A stretch of DNA of 64,000 nt from JBGSMF01 sp041740315 (lineage in GTDB: Bacteria; Chloroflexota; Anaerolineae; Fen-1058), in contig JBGSMF010000094.1 of assembly GCA_041740315.1 (NCBI GenBank), positions 1-64,000 on the forward strand. Reading direction: 5' to 3'. Positions 42,658 to 52,424 of this stretch are shown here, piece after piece. Both the position numbers and the translations under genes were made by a program. The notes under the pieces were generated by a model. That model did no database searches. It was given only the letters and a program-made list of their open reading frames with translations, and was not told where the DNA came from. Numbering within the stretch: position 1 is the first letter of the stretch; each line of letters begins with the position of its first letter.

Positions 42658-42788
42658 TGCGGAATCCAGGCAAAGAGTGCACATAGAGTGTAACATGATC
42701 CATGTCGAAACGCAAAAGCACGTCATTTGCCAGAATCTAGCAGTTGCGGTACAGTAAGCACCAATCTGGCACAAGCAAGGAGCACTTT

Positions 42789-44294
42789 TTGAATAGACGA
42801 CATTGGAGACGGCATGGGTTATTAATAGTACTGCTGGTCGCGCTGGCGGCCTGCGCGCGCCCCAAGCCCATGACGTCGCAGATAGCGACACCTATGCCGC
42901 ATGCGGTTATGCCGCAGCCTGACCAGCCCACGCCCAGCCGCCCAGCCACCCATACGACCCTGATCGCCCCCACGCCCGATCCCACCCGCACACCGCCACC
43001 CGAAACCACCGAGCTTTACCTGGTCCAAACTGGCGACACCTTGGGCAAGATTGCGGTGGAATATGGAGTCACCATAGAGCAGTTAACTGCGCGCAATTCG
43101 CTGATTGATGTGGACAATCTGCGAGTGGGGCAGCCCATTGTCGTCCCGATTCAGGTCAATCGCGTCAGCCCGAGCTTTAAAATCATCCCTGATAGCGAGC
43201 TAGTCTATGGCCCAGCCTATACGCAATTTGACATTGTGGCCTTTATAGATACGCATGGCGGATATCTCAAGAGCTATGTTGAAAATCTGGATGACCAAAA
43301 TCTTTCGGGAGCGCAAATTGTGCAACTGGTGGCGCAGCGCTACAGCGTCGGTCCGCGGGTGCTGTTGGCATTGATTGAATACCAGGCAGGCTGGATGACG
43401 CGCGCCACATTAGATGCGCCAAGCATCGCCTATCCCGCCGGCTATATGGATGCGGGCCGGCAAGGGTTGTACAAGCAACTGGCATGGGCCGCCGACCACC
43501 TGAACGACGGTTATTATGGGTGGAACGAGCGCGGCTACTCTACCGTGCGCTTTGGCGATGGCACACGAGCGCGCATTGCGCCCGGCCTCAATGCCGGCAC
43601 GGTAGGCATACAAACCGCCCTGGCCCTGACCTCCAGTTATGACGCCTGGCAGGTTGCTGCGGGACCGCAGGGATTTTATGCCACCTATGTGTCGCTCTTT
43701 GGCGACCCGTTCGCCTACACAGTCGAGCCGCTGCTGCCGGCAGGCCTGACCCAGCCGCCTCTGCGCCTGCCGTGGAGCGACGGAGACACCTGGTATTATA
43801 CCGGCGGACCGCACGGCGCGTGGGGATCTGGCAGCGCATGGGCAGCCATAGATTTTACCCCGCCCGGCCAAGAGTTGGGGTGTTATGACAGCGATGCCTG
43901 GGTCACTAGTTCATCAGACGGGCTGGTGGTGCGCAGCAGCAATGGCGCTGTAATAGTTGACCTGGATGGCGATGGATTTGAACAAACCGGCTGGACCATC
44001 TTTTATCTGCACATTAGCGCCCAAGATCGTGTGGCGGCGGGGGCGCGCCTGCAACCCGACGACCGCATTGGACATCCATCCTGCGAGGGCGGGGTCAGCA
44101 ACGGCACCCACGTTCACATTGCCAGGCGTTATAACGGCCAATGGATTGCAGCCGATGGGCCTATACCGTTGGTGCTTTCAGGCTGGCGCGCGGTAGGAAC
44201 GCTATCAGAATATGACGGCAATCTGGTCAAGGACAACGTGGCGGTAGAAGCCTGCGAATGTCGCGAAGCCAAAAACGGGGTGATGGCCAACTAG
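42789..44294 (+). CDS. LysM-M23 peptidase-like lipoprotein
   Basis: About 501 residues: lipobox LAAC, Pro/Thr-rich spacer, LysM domain (YLVQTGDTLGKIAVEYGVTI, NLRVGQPIVVP), a central helical domain, and a C-terminal LytM/M23 domain with HGAWGSGSAWAAIDF and GTHVHIARRYNGQWI. The HxH motif and the earlier His/Asp positions fit a zinc endopeptidase, so it may cut peptidoglycan. TTG 42789 was chosen because AAGGAG lies 6 bases upstream; a longer frame lacks such a site. Confidence 0.87.
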   Translation: MNRRHWRRHGLLIVLLVALAACARPKPMTSQIATPMPHAVMPQPDQPTPSRPATHTTLIAPTPDPTRTPPPETTELYLVQTGDTLGKIAVEYGVTIEQLTARNSLIDVDNLRVGQPIVVPIQVNRVSPSFKIIPDSELVYGPAYTQFDIVAFIDTHGGYLKSYVENLDDQNLSGAQIVQLVAQRYSVGPRVLLALIEYQAGWMTRATLDAPSIAYPAGYMDAGRQGLYKQLAWAADHLNDGYYGWNERGYSTVRFGDGTRARIAPGLNAGTVGIQTALALTSSYDAWQVAAGPQGFYATYVSLFGDPFAYTVEPLLPAGLTQPPLRLPWSDGDTWYYTGGPHGAWGSGSAWAAIDFTPPGQELGCYDSDAWVTSSSDGLVVRSSNGAVIVDLDGDGFEQTGWTIFYLHISAQDRVAAGARLQPDDRIGHPSCEGGVSNGTHVHIARRYNGQWIAADGPIPLVLSGWRAVGTLSEYDGNLVKDNVAVEACECREAKNGVMAN

Positions 44295-44351
44295 AATTGT
44301 ATCTTGGTGTCTTCGTGGTAAAATCTCTTTAAACTACACGGGAGGTGACCT

Positions 44352-45326
44352 GTGGCAGAGCAACAACCTAAACGAGCGCTCGTCCTTTCGGGCGGCGGGG
44401 GACGAGGCGGCTTTGAACTGGGCGTGATGGATTATCTCATCAACCAGGCCAAATGGACCCCCGACATCCTGGTGGGCAACTCGATTGGATCGATGAACGC
44501 GGCGGTGTATGCGGTGGGCGGGCTGGGCCGGCTCATCAATATGTGGGACACGCTCAAAACCCGCGACATGCAGCGATTTTTTCGCTGGCTTCCCTGGCAG
44601 GGCCTGCTCGACCGCAAGCCGTGGCGGCAGACGCTGGAGCGATTTGCGCCGCTGGACAAGCTGGCCCAGGTGACCATGCCGCTCTACATCGCGGCCACCG
44701 ATACCGTCACCGGCCATCCCATCATCTACACCAACGACCCCAACCCCAATACCGGCAAGCCGCCCTATAAAAAAGTTAAAACCATCAACCACGAGCATCT
44801 GCTTGCCAGCTCTAGTATTCCGTTTGTATATCCGCGCACGCCGGTTGATGAGGCCGATTGCTGGGACGGGGCAGTACTGTACAATTCGCCCCTGAACCCG
44901 GCCATTGACGCTGGAGCAACGCAGATCATCGCCGTTCTGCTTTCACCCTATCACAAGCTGGCCTCCGAAAGCGGCCTGACCAACGCCCGGCGCGGCGGCA
45001 CGCTGCCCCCTCCGCCCCTCGGCATTGTTGGTCAAGTTGGCTATGTGCTGGACATGCTGCTCATCGGCACGTTTGAAAACGACTTTGAGCAACTATGCCG
45101 CATCAACAAGCGAGTGAGATTGAGCCAGGACCCCAACCACAAAGAAATCGAATGTATCATCGTCGCCCCCAACGAGTGGATTTCACCGCTTGCCATCGTC
45201 ACCTACGACCCCGGCTTTAGCCGCAAGCTGCGCGATAAGGGCTACGAGGCAGCTAAACTGGCGTGGGAACGAATCCAGCAGCAGCACATGTGGGATTCTG
45301 TGAAAGATATTGACAACGCGCCGTAG
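44352..45326 (+). CDS. Patatin-like phospholipase
   Basis: 324 residues. It has the oxyanion motif LSGGGGRGGFELGV, nucleophile motif GNSIGSMN (GxSxG) and the catalytic Asp in CWDGAVLYNSPL. It would hydrolyse lipid acyl esters in the cytoplasm or at the membrane. GTG 44352 follows GGAGGTGACCT. It lies 11 bases upstream of gatB and may share its transcript. Confidence 0.92.
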   Translation: MAEQQPKRALVLSGGGGRGGFELGVMDYLINQAKWTPDILVGNSIGSMNAAVYAVGGLGRLINMWDTLKTRDMQRFFRWLPWQGLLDRKPWRQTLERFAPLDKLAQVTMPLYIAATDTVTGHPIIYTNDPNPNTGKPPYKKVKTINHEHLLASSSIPFVYPRTPVDEADCWDGAVLYNSPLNPAIDAGATQIIAVLLSPYHKLASESGLTNARRGGTLPPPPLGIVGQVGYVLDMLLIGTFENDFEQLCRINKRVRLSQDPNHKEIECIIVAPNEWISPLAIVTYDPGFSRKLRDKGYEAAKLAWERIQQQHMWDSVKDIDNAP

Positions 45327-45337
45327 GGAAAAAAACT

Positions 45338-46828
45338 GTGCTATACGAACCCGTCATCGGATTGGAAGTTCACGCCGAGCTATTGACCCGCTCCAAGATG
45401 TTTTGCTCGTGCGCCGTGATTGAGGGCGGCATGGGGGTGGAGCCAAACACCCATGTCTGCCCAGTGTGCCTGGCGCTGCCTGGCGCGCTGCCCGTCATCA
45501 ACGAGCAAGCCATCGCTTACACCATCCTCACCGGCCTGGCGCTCAATTGCGAGATCGGTCCTTTTAACCTCTTTGCCCGCAAAAACTATTTTTACCCCGA
45601 CCTGCCCAAGGGTTACCAGATCAGTCAATACGAGTACCCGCTGTGCCGAAACGGCTGGCTGGAAATCGAGACCGCCGCTGGCGCAAAGCGAATTGGCATC
45701 ACGCGCGTTCACCAAGAAGAAGACACCGGCAAGCTCGCGCACGTGGGCGAGCTCAGCCTGATTGACTATAACCGCGCTGGCGTTCCGCTGATGGAGATTG
45801 TGTCCGAACCAGATATGCGCTCGGTTGACGAAGTAAGGGCATACGCCGAGAAACTGCGCCACATCTTGCGCTACCTGGGCGTCAACAGCGGTGATATGGA
45901 AAAGGGCGTTATTCGATTCGAGGCCAATGTCTCTATCCGCCCGGCGGGCGATGAAAAGCTCTACACCCGCACCGAAATCAAAAATCTGAACAGCTTTCGC
46001 GCCCTGACCCAGGCGGTAGACTATGAAATCGCCCGTCAAACCGCCGTGGTGCAAGCCGGCGGCGCGGTAGAGCAGGAAACGCTAGGGTGGGACGAGGCGC
46101 GCGCGCAGACCTATTTGCAGCGCAGCAAAGAATCGGCGCACGACTATCGCTACTTTCCAGAGCCAGACCTGCCGCCGCTGGAAATATCGCCCGAACAAGT
46201 GCGGGCAATCCGCGCCCAGTTGCCCGAACTGCCCGACGCCAAGCGTGACCGCTTTATGCGTGAATACGGCCTGAGCCACTACCAGGCCATGCTGCTCACC
46301 GAAGAACGAGCAATAGCGGATTATTTTGAAGCGTGCGCTAGCAAGTGGAAAACATCCAGTGAAAAGTGCAAAGCCGTTGCCAACTGGATCACAGGCGAGT
46401 TATTCCGGCTGATGAAAGAAGAGGCTGAGGTTGAGGTTGAGGACAAGGTTAAGGTTGAGGTTAAGGTTGAGGACAAGATCAAGCCAGAGCATCTGGTGGA
46501 ACTGGTCATCTTGGTTGAAACAGGTGTGATTAATCTCAACACCGCCAGGTTGGTGTTCGAGGCCATGTACGCCACAGGCCGCCCACCGCGCAGCATTGTA
46601 GAAGAAAAGGGGCTGGCGCAAATTAGCGATACCCAAGCCTTGCGCAGAATTGTCGAGCAGGTGCTGGCGGATAATCCCAAAGAAGCGGCAGATTACGCGG
46701 CAGGCAAAGAGGCCGTGCTGAAATGGCTGATGGGGCAAGTGATGAAGGCCACCCGCGGCAAGGCCAACCCGCAGATGGCGCAAGAGATATTGCTGGCAGC
46801 GTTACAAAAACGCGCGGGCCAAATATAA
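45338..46828 (+). CDS. gatB: Aspartyl/glutamyl-tRNA amidotransferase subunit B
   Basis: 496 residues with the GatB signatures: YEPVIGLEVHAELLTRSKMFC, CPVCLALPGALPV, RKNYFYPDLPKGYQISQYE, HQEEDTGKLAH, DYNRAGVPLMEIVSEPD and FEANVSIRP. It forms Gln- or Asn-tRNA by transamidation with GatA and GatC. A low-complexity insertion (AEVEVEDKVKVEVKVEDK) of about 18 residues sits between the helical and tail domains (46426-46486), encoded by a GTTGAGGTTAAG-type repeat. The tail domain follows intact. Starts with GTG. Confidence 0.95.
   Translation: MLYEPVIGLEVHAELLTRSKMFCSCAVIEGGMGVEPNTHVCPVCLALPGALPVINEQAIAYTILTGLALNCEIGPFNLFARKNYFYPDLPKGYQISQYEYPLCRNGWLEIETAAGAKRIGITRVHQEEDTGKLAHVGELSLIDYNRAGVPLMEIVSEPDMRSVDEVRAYAEKLRHILRYLGVNSGDMEKGVIRFEANVSIRPAGDEKLYTRTEIKNLNSFRALTQAVDYEIARQTAVVQAGGAVEQETLGWDEARAQTYLQRSKESAHDYRYFPEPDLPPLEISPEQVRAIRAQLPELPDAKRDRFMREYGLSHYQAMLLTEERAIADYFEACASKWKTSSEKCKAVANWITGELFRLMKEEAEVEVEDKVKVEVKVEDKIKPEHLVELVILVETGVINLNTARLVFEAMYATGRPPRSIVEEKGLAQISDTQALRRIVEQVLADNPKEAADYAAGKEAVLKWLMGQVMKATRGKANPQMAQEILLAALQKRAGQI
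46426..46486. repeat. GTTGAG/GTTAAG simple repeat in gatB
   Basis: About ten 6-base units of the form GAGGTT or AAGGTT and variants, in frame, coding for alternating Val and Glu/Lys. Confidence 0.82.
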
Positions 46829-46847
46829 AAGCGTAAACCAGCGCATT

Positions 46848-48773
46848 ATGAACCGGCTAACAACCCGTGCCAGCACATTGCTAACTCTGGTGGTCATCTT
46901 GGCCGTGGCCGCCATCTTGCGTTTCTGGGCGTTGGGCAGCCTACCCTTTGGCCTGTACCGCGACGAAGCCTTTAACGGGCTGGATGCCCTGAATGTTTTG
47001 CGCGGCGATTTTGCGCTCTACTTTGCCGCCAACAATGGCCGCGAGCCTATCTTTATCTATCTGATTGCTGCCTCTGTTGGCGTGCTGGGGCGCACCCCGC
47101 TGGCAGCGCGCCTGCCAGCAGCTTTTGCCAGCCTGCTCACTGTGCCCGCGCTCTACCTGATGGCGCGTGAGCTGTGGGGGCGGCGCGTGGGGCTGATCAG
47201 CGCGGCGGTGCTGGCTGTGACGCTGTGGCCGGTGCATCTGGCGCACGTCAGTTTTCGCGCTGTGCTGTTGCCGCTATTTTTGGCATTGACCGTCTGGCAA
47301 GCTGCCCGCGGCTGGCAAAGCGGCCACAAGAAAAACTGGCTGGCCGCCGGCGCGCTATATGGGCTAAGCTTTTACACCTACCTGGCGGTGCGATTCACGC
47401 CGCTAGTGGTAGGGCTTGTTGCCGGATACGTCTGGCTCACCTTTTTGCGCCCCAACCCGCAGGCTCGCCGCCGGGCGCTTTTAGGAGCAAGCTGGTTCAT
47501 CATCGCTGCAGTGCTCATTATTTTGCCACTTTTACTTTACACCTGCTTTCACTGGGATATCGTCATGGGACGGGTGGGGCAGGCCAGCGTGCTGAACCCG
47601 GCCATCAGCGGTGGGAATCTGCCCGGAACGCTCCTTACCAATACACTCAAAGCATTGGGGATGTTTTTTGTGCAGGGTGACCGCATCTATCGCCACAATG
47701 TGCCGTGGCGGCCCGTGTTCGACCCGGCGATTGGACTATGCTTTGCCGTTGGAATCATCCTGGCCCTGCGACAGGCGCGGGCTAATGCCGGGGCTGGCCT
47801 GGCGCTCTTGTGGACGGCCGTCATGCTCCTGCCCACTATTCTGGCCGAAGACAGCCCGCACTTTTTGCGCGCCGCTGGTGTGTTGCCGGTCATCGCGGTT
47901 TTCCCGGCCCTGGCGCTAGAGGCATTGATACAGAAACCAGGTTTCTTAAAGAAACCAGGTTTCTTACTCGGCGTGCTGCTCATCAGTCTTTCAAGCACAG
48001 TTTACGATTATTTTATCCGCTATCCCCTGGACCCCAAAACCGCCTATTGGTTCGATTCGGCCGGGGTCAGCCTGGCCCGTGAAGCGCAGGACGCGCTGAA
48101 CAACAGCACCCAAGTGATGATAGATCACCGTTTGTGGAACGATTGGGCCAACCTGCGCTTCATGTTGGCAAAAGACCAGGTGAACGTATTCGACCCAAGC
48201 CGGCCCACCACGCCAGAATCTGGCGCTGCGCTGTGGCTGGTGTGGCCTTTTGACGATTGGCCCCGCATGTGGCCGGCCTTGTTGCCGCAAGCACAGATCG
48301 AAATTCGGCAGGGGGCGCTATACCAGGGCGATAAAGACCAACAAGCTCACCCCGCTTATCTGAGCTTGCGCGCCTCGCCCTATAGCAGCCTGCCCCAGCC
48401 GGTGGCGCAATTTGAACAAGGCATACAATTGTTAGAGGCAAAAGCCGTGCAAGGCGATGGCGGGGTAAACGTGCGGTTGGTATGGCGCACCGAATCTACA
48501 CCGGCGCAGCCGTTCATCGTGTTTGTCCACTTGCTGCAAGACGGCCAACGCGTTGCCCAGGGCGATAGCGCCCCTGCCGGCGGCTATTACCCGGCCCAGG
48601 TCTGGCGCCCAGGCGATGTAATAGTGGACGAGCATCAGATTGATTGGACAGATTTCAAAGGCAACGAGCAAGTGTTGCTTGGTTTATACATCCCAGAAGC
48701 AGACCAGCGGCTAAACGTGTTGGATGCCGCCGGCCAGCCCGCCGCCGATTCGATCACGCTGAACATCAAGTGA
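46848..48773 (+). CDS. GT-C glycosyltransferase, PMT-like with C-terminal beta domain
   Basis: 641 residues: about 10-11 helices, then a soluble part. The first outer loop has FGLYRDEAFNGLDALNVLRG, the PMT_2-type acidic pair. The C-terminal beta-sandwich (about 520-640; FIVFVHLLQDGQRVAQGD, VWRPGDVIVDEHQI) is shared with the next gene. An insertion KPGFLKKPGFLLG, from two AGAAACCAGGTTTCTT units (47932-47965), lies in a loop between helices. The stop overlaps the start of the next gene (GTGA). Confidence 0.85.
   Translation: MNRLTTRASTLLTLVVILAVAAILRFWALGSLPFGLYRDEAFNGLDALNVLRGDFALYFAANNGREPIFIYLIAASVGVLGRTPLAARLPAAFASLLTVPALYLMARELWGRRVGLISAAVLAVTLWPVHLAHVSFRAVLLPLFLALTVWQAARGWQSGHKKNWLAAGALYGLSFYTYLAVRFTPLVVGLVAGYVWLTFLRPNPQARRRALLGASWFIIAAVLIILPLLLYTCFHWDIVMGRVGQASVLNPAISGGNLPGTLLTNTLKALGMFFVQGDRIYRHNVPWRPVFDPAIGLCFAVGIILALRQARANAGAGLALLWTAVMLLPTILAEDSPHFLRAAGVLPVIAVFPALALEALIQKPGFLKKPGFLLGVLLISLSSTVYDYFIRYPLDPKTAYWFDSAGVSLAREAQDALNNSTQVMIDHRLWNDWANLRFMLAKDQVNVFDPSRPTTPESGAALWLVWPFDDWPRMWPALLPQAQIEIRQGALYQGDKDQQAHPAYLSLRASPYSSLPQPVAQFEQGIQLLEAKAVQGDGGVNVRLVWRTESTPAQPFIVFVHLLQDGQRVAQGDSAPAGGYYPAQVWRPGDVIVDEHQIDWTDFKGNEQVLLGLYIPEADQRLNVLDAAGQPAADSITLNIK
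47931..47966. repeat. In-frame double copy of AGAAACCAGGTTTCTT
   Basis: Two copies of a palindromic 16-base unit code for KPGFLKKPGFL inside the GT-C protein. The same unit forms a hairpin between genes at 28494-28520. Confidence 0.85.
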
Positions 48774-51700
48774 ATTCAAGATTCAAGATTCCAAATTTCA
48801 GATTCAAAATTTCAGATTTCAAATTTCAAATTCCCTTTCTGGCGCTGTTGGCGCTTGCATTGATGGCAGCGTTACCGCTGTGGGGGCCGGGCATGGTCAA
48901 CACGCGCGGCGGCGGCGATAGTCCCTTTTTGCTGTGGCGCGTCCACCAACTGAGCGCCAACTTGAGCGAGGGCGTCTTGCCGGCCCGCTGGATGCCTGAT
49001 GCCGCCTATGGGCTGGGCTATCCCTTTTTCAGCTACTATGCCGCCCTACCCTACTATATCGCCAGCCTGCTCAACCTGGCCGGATTAGATATCCTCATCG
49101 CCATCAAGTTGACCCAAACGCTTGGATTTTTGTTCGCAGCCGCCGCCAGCTATGGCTGGTTCAGGCGCGTCTTTAAATCGCAAGCTGCGGCGTGGCTGGG
49201 CGCGGCGGCGTATAGCTTGGCGCCGTTCCACCTGGTCAATATCTATGTGCGCGGCGATTCGCTGTCTGAATTTTACGCTTTTGTCTTTTATCCCCTCATC
49301 CTGTGGGCCATAGATAATGTGATCGAGCGGCGCACGGGTTTCAACATTCTTGCGCTGGGGCTGGCCTATGGCGGATTAGTTGTGACACATACGCTATCTG
49401 CTGTGGTCATCTTTTCGCCGTTTGTTTTGCTCTATACAATATTCCAAATTACAAATTTCAAATTCAAAATCGCAAATTCAAAATTTCAAATTTCAGATTC
49501 AAAATTCAAAATTTCAAATTACGCGGCATTGGCCGCAGGGTTGGCGCTTGGGTTGGCGCTTTCGGCATGGTACTGGCTTCCGCTTTTGGAAACGGGCAAC
49601 GTTCAACCCGGCACCTTGACGGCGGGCTATTTTCACTACGGGGGGCATTTTCGCAGTCTGAACCTGGTGCAACCTTCTTTTGGATTTGTGTATGACACTA
49701 CCTCTACTGCCGCCTCACCCTTTGCAATGGGGCTGGCTCAAGCTGTCCTGGCGGGGATGGGGATTATTTCATATTTCATATTCCAGGTTTCCCTGGCCTG
49801 CCGTCCAGCCTGTCCCGTGACCGCAGGAAATGGGAGGCAGGCAAATTCAAAACACCTCCCGCTACTTGCTACTTTTTACTTCCTAATCACTCTTTCTTTC
49901 CTACTGCTTTCCACCTTTATGATTACGCCGCTATCCAAACCAATATGGGATCATTTACCGCTTTTGCCCATGACCCAGTTCCCGTGGCGCTTTCTCTCGG
50001 TTCAATCGCTGTTTGCCGCAATGGCAACGGCGTTCCTGGTCGAGCGCATCCCTCGCTGGCGGGTCGGTGTGGCAAGCGTAGCAGCCGCCGTCTTGGGAGT
50101 AGCGGCACTGCTCCCACTCAACCCTGATCGGCTGATGGTTACTGCCGGCGATGTGACAATTGAAAAGTTACAATTGTACGAGTTGTTTACGGCCAACATT
50201 GGCACCACCATCACCTACGAATGGCTGCCGCGCGATGTGAGCCCGCGCCCATATACCTCGGAATTGGTGATGAATCCTGCATCACCCCCGCGCGCGTTTG
50301 CCACACAAGGCGAGTTGGTTTCTGCTCGTGAGCTGGCGCACCGCGCCACTTGGCGTCAATGGCAGGTCGTGGCGCAAACAGACGCTACGCTAATCTTTCC
50401 TCTCTACTACTGGCCAGGCTGGCAGGCCACCCTAGATGGCAAATCCACCGCCATCCAAGCGGCGCACAGTTCAGGCCGCGTCTCGCTCAATGTGCCGCCG
50501 GGGCAACATACGATCGTGCTGGCATTGGGCCGCACGCCGCTGCGCGCCATCGCCGAGGGTATCTCGCTGTTGGCCTTGTTGGGCTGTTTGGGGTATTGGG
50601 TATTGAGTGTTAGGCATTGGGTATCGGGTATTAGGTATTGGGCAGGTATTAGACAATCCGCGCTCTACGCCCTGCCCATTCTCCTCTTACTCGTCATCGT
50701 TTTAACTCAGCCGCCTCTGCCGCCTGGCACGTTAAACGAGACGGTGGACTATATCCAAATGCCATACCTGCACCACGACAGGCCCAAATTCAACTCGCCC
50801 CAGGGCTATTCGGTGCGACTGGACGACTATCAGTTATCTGCGCAAAACATCTTGGCCGGGCAGGCAGTCCAGTTAACCCTGAATTGGGCCAGCGCCGCTG
50901 CCAGGCCACCGCTAAGCGCCACTCTCTCGCTTGCCACCATGAGCGATCACCTGCCCAATTTGCACGCGCCCATCGTGCTCGACCAATCCACTGCTCGGCT
51001 AGACGCCATTGACGGCGCAACAGCCACAACGCACATTCTCACCGCTCCGTCTGATTTGCCCACGGGGGTGTATCAAATCCAAGTGCGCCTAGCCGATGCA
51101 AGCGGAGAGCTGGCTGCCAAAAATGCCAGTGGCACAGAACTAGGCCAAATTTACCTGCGCCCCCTCTATGTGCAAGGCCGTCAACACATCGGCAACGAAC
51201 CCATCCTGGCTACTTTTGGCAACCGCATACGCCTGCACGCCATCCAAACCGAGCAACTTGCGCCCACTCTACTATTGGTCAAGCTCGATTGGTCTGTGGC
51301 CAAAGCGGTGGCCGAAAACTATGGCATTGCCCTACGCCTGTGCGACGAACGTGACGACCGTTGGGCATCCATTGATACGCAACCCGGTTATGGCTTTTTG
51401 CCCACAACAGTCTGGCAGCCTGGCGATAAAATCACAGACCGCCTGCTCCTGCCGCTGCCAGAGGGACTGCCCCCCGGCAATGGCTACAAGCTGGAAGTTA
51501 TCCTCTACGACCTGGCTAACAACCTGGCCGGCATCGGCCAACACATCCAAGCAGGCATTGAACTCACCCAATATACGCGCCGTGATCCAACTTTGCCAAA
51601 CCTGGCGCAAATAACTCCAGACCTGGCGCTGGCCTCGCTCGATTCGCCCACCACCCACCCACAAAGCGCGCCTGTGCTCACATTCAACGCGGGCTGGCTG

Positions 51701-52390
51701 GCACTAGCTGATAGCCGCACTGACATGTGGGCGCACTGGTGGCTTGTCAACGAAGCAAACGATCAAATCGTTGCCAGGCAAATCAACCCACTCAATACAT
51801 CCGCATGGCCTCCTGATGCTTTTGTGCTCGATGCAGTTCACATGCGCGTGCCAGCAGGCATGGAAGCAGGCCGCTATTATCTTGTTGTTGCGATGTTTGA
51901 CGGGACAGGGGAAATTGGACAGGCACGCTTGGAACAAACAATCGAGATTACGGGGCGCAAACGCAACTTTGACGTGCCGCCGCTTGACAAACGCCTAGAT
52001 GTCAATCTGGGGGGCCAAGTTCAACTAGAGGGTTATACGCTATCACGCGACAAAGACAGCTTGCGCCTCACGCTGGCCTGGCGCGCGCTGCAGGCCATGC
52101 CGCGTGATTACACCATCTTTGTGCACCTGACGGATGCCAACAATGCTATCCCCGTCCAGCACGACGCCATGCCGCTGGGTAACACTTATCCCACATCGTG
52201 GTGGGCGCCTGGCGAGGTAGTGAGTGAGACGATTACATTACTGCTAAAAGATATTCCACCCGGAGATTACAGCCTGACCGTGGGCATGTATGACGCCGCC
52301 AACTCGACCCGCCTGCAAGCCCGCAGCACCAACGGCCAACGCCTGCCCGACGACCGCGTGGTCTTGCCAGAAAAAATCAGGTTACGTTGA
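48770..52390 (+). CDS. Large polytopic membrane protein with C-terminal beta domains
   Basis: 1206 residues: about 11-12 helices in the first half (up to about residue 640), then several beta-sandwich domains related to the C-terminal domain of the previous gene (for example YTIFVHLTDANNAIPVQ, WWAPGEVVSETI). The first half (NTRGGGDSPFLLWRVHQL, YGLGYPFFSYYAALPYYIAS) matches the 6-pyruvoyl-tetrahydropterin synthase-related or YfhO-like membrane family. GTG 48770 overlaps the previous stop by four bases. Its N-terminus and an inner loop are encoded by AAATTTC-type repeats. Confidence 0.82.
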   Translation: MNSRFKIPNFRFKISDFKFQIPFLALLALALMAALPLWGPGMVNTRGGGDSPFLLWRVHQLSANLSEGVLPARWMPDAAYGLGYPFFSYYAALPYYIASLLNLAGLDILIAIKLTQTLGFLFAAAASYGWFRRVFKSQAAAWLGAAAYSLAPFHLVNIYVRGDSLSEFYAFVFYPLILWAIDNVIERRTGFNILALGLAYGGLVVTHTLSAVVIFSPFVLLYTIFQITNFKFKIANSKFQISDSKFKISNYAALAAGLALGLALSAWYWLPLLETGNVQPGTLTAGYFHYGGHFRSLNLVQPSFGFVYDTTSTAASPFAMGLAQAVLAGMGIISYFIFQVSLACRPACPVTAGNGRQANSKHLPLLATFYFLITLSFLLLSTFMITPLSKPIWDHLPLLPMTQFPWRFLSVQSLFAAMATAFLVERIPRWRVGVASVAAAVLGVAALLPLNPDRLMVTAGDVTIEKLQLYELFTANIGTTITYEWLPRDVSPRPYTSELVMNPASPPRAFATQGELVSARELAHRATWRQWQVVAQTDATLIFPLYYWPGWQATLDGKSTAIQAAHSSGRVSLNVPPGQHTIVLALGRTPLRAIAEGISLLALLGCLGYWVLSVRHWVSGIRYWAGIRQSALYALPILLLLVIVLTQPPLPPGTLNETVDYIQMPYLHHDRPKFNSPQGYSVRLDDYQLSAQNILAGQAVQLTLNWASAAARPPLSATLSLATMSDHLPNLHAPIVLDQSTARLDAIDGATATTHILTAPSDLPTGVYQIQVRLADASGELAAKNASGTELGQIYLRPLYVQGRQHIGNEPILATFGNRIRLHAIQTEQLAPTLLLVKLDWSVAKAVAENYGIALRLCDERDDRWASIDTQPGYGFLPTTVWQPGDKITDRLLLPLPEGLPPGNGYKLEVILYDLANNLAGIGQHIQAGIELTQYTRRDPTLPNLAQITPDLALASLDSPTTHPQSAPVLTFNAGWLALADSRTDMWAHWWLVNEANDQIVARQINPLNTSAWPPDAFVLDAVHMRVPAGMEAGRYYLVVAMFDGTGEIGQARLEQTIEITGRKRNFDVPPLDKRLDVNLGGQVQLEGYTLSRDKDSLRLTLAWRALQAMPRDYTIFVHLTDANNAIPVQHDAMPLGNTYPTSWWAPGEVVSETITLLLKDIPPGDYSLTVGMYDAANSTRLQARSTNGQRLPDDRVVLPEKIRLR
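48774..48832. repeat. AAATTTC-type repeat coding the N-terminus
   Basis: About five imperfect units of ATTCAAAATTTCAG type, translated as SRFKIPNFRFKISDFKFQIP ahead of the first helix. Confidence 0.85.
49440..49521. repeat. AAATTTC-type repeat, internal
   Basis: About seven imperfect units of the same type as at 48774, in frame, translated as FQITNFKFKIANSKFQISDS and similar, in a loop between two helices of the same protein. Confidence 0.85.
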
Positions 52391-52424
52391 GCAAGATACG
52401 CTCAACAAACAAGTGGAGCACCCC

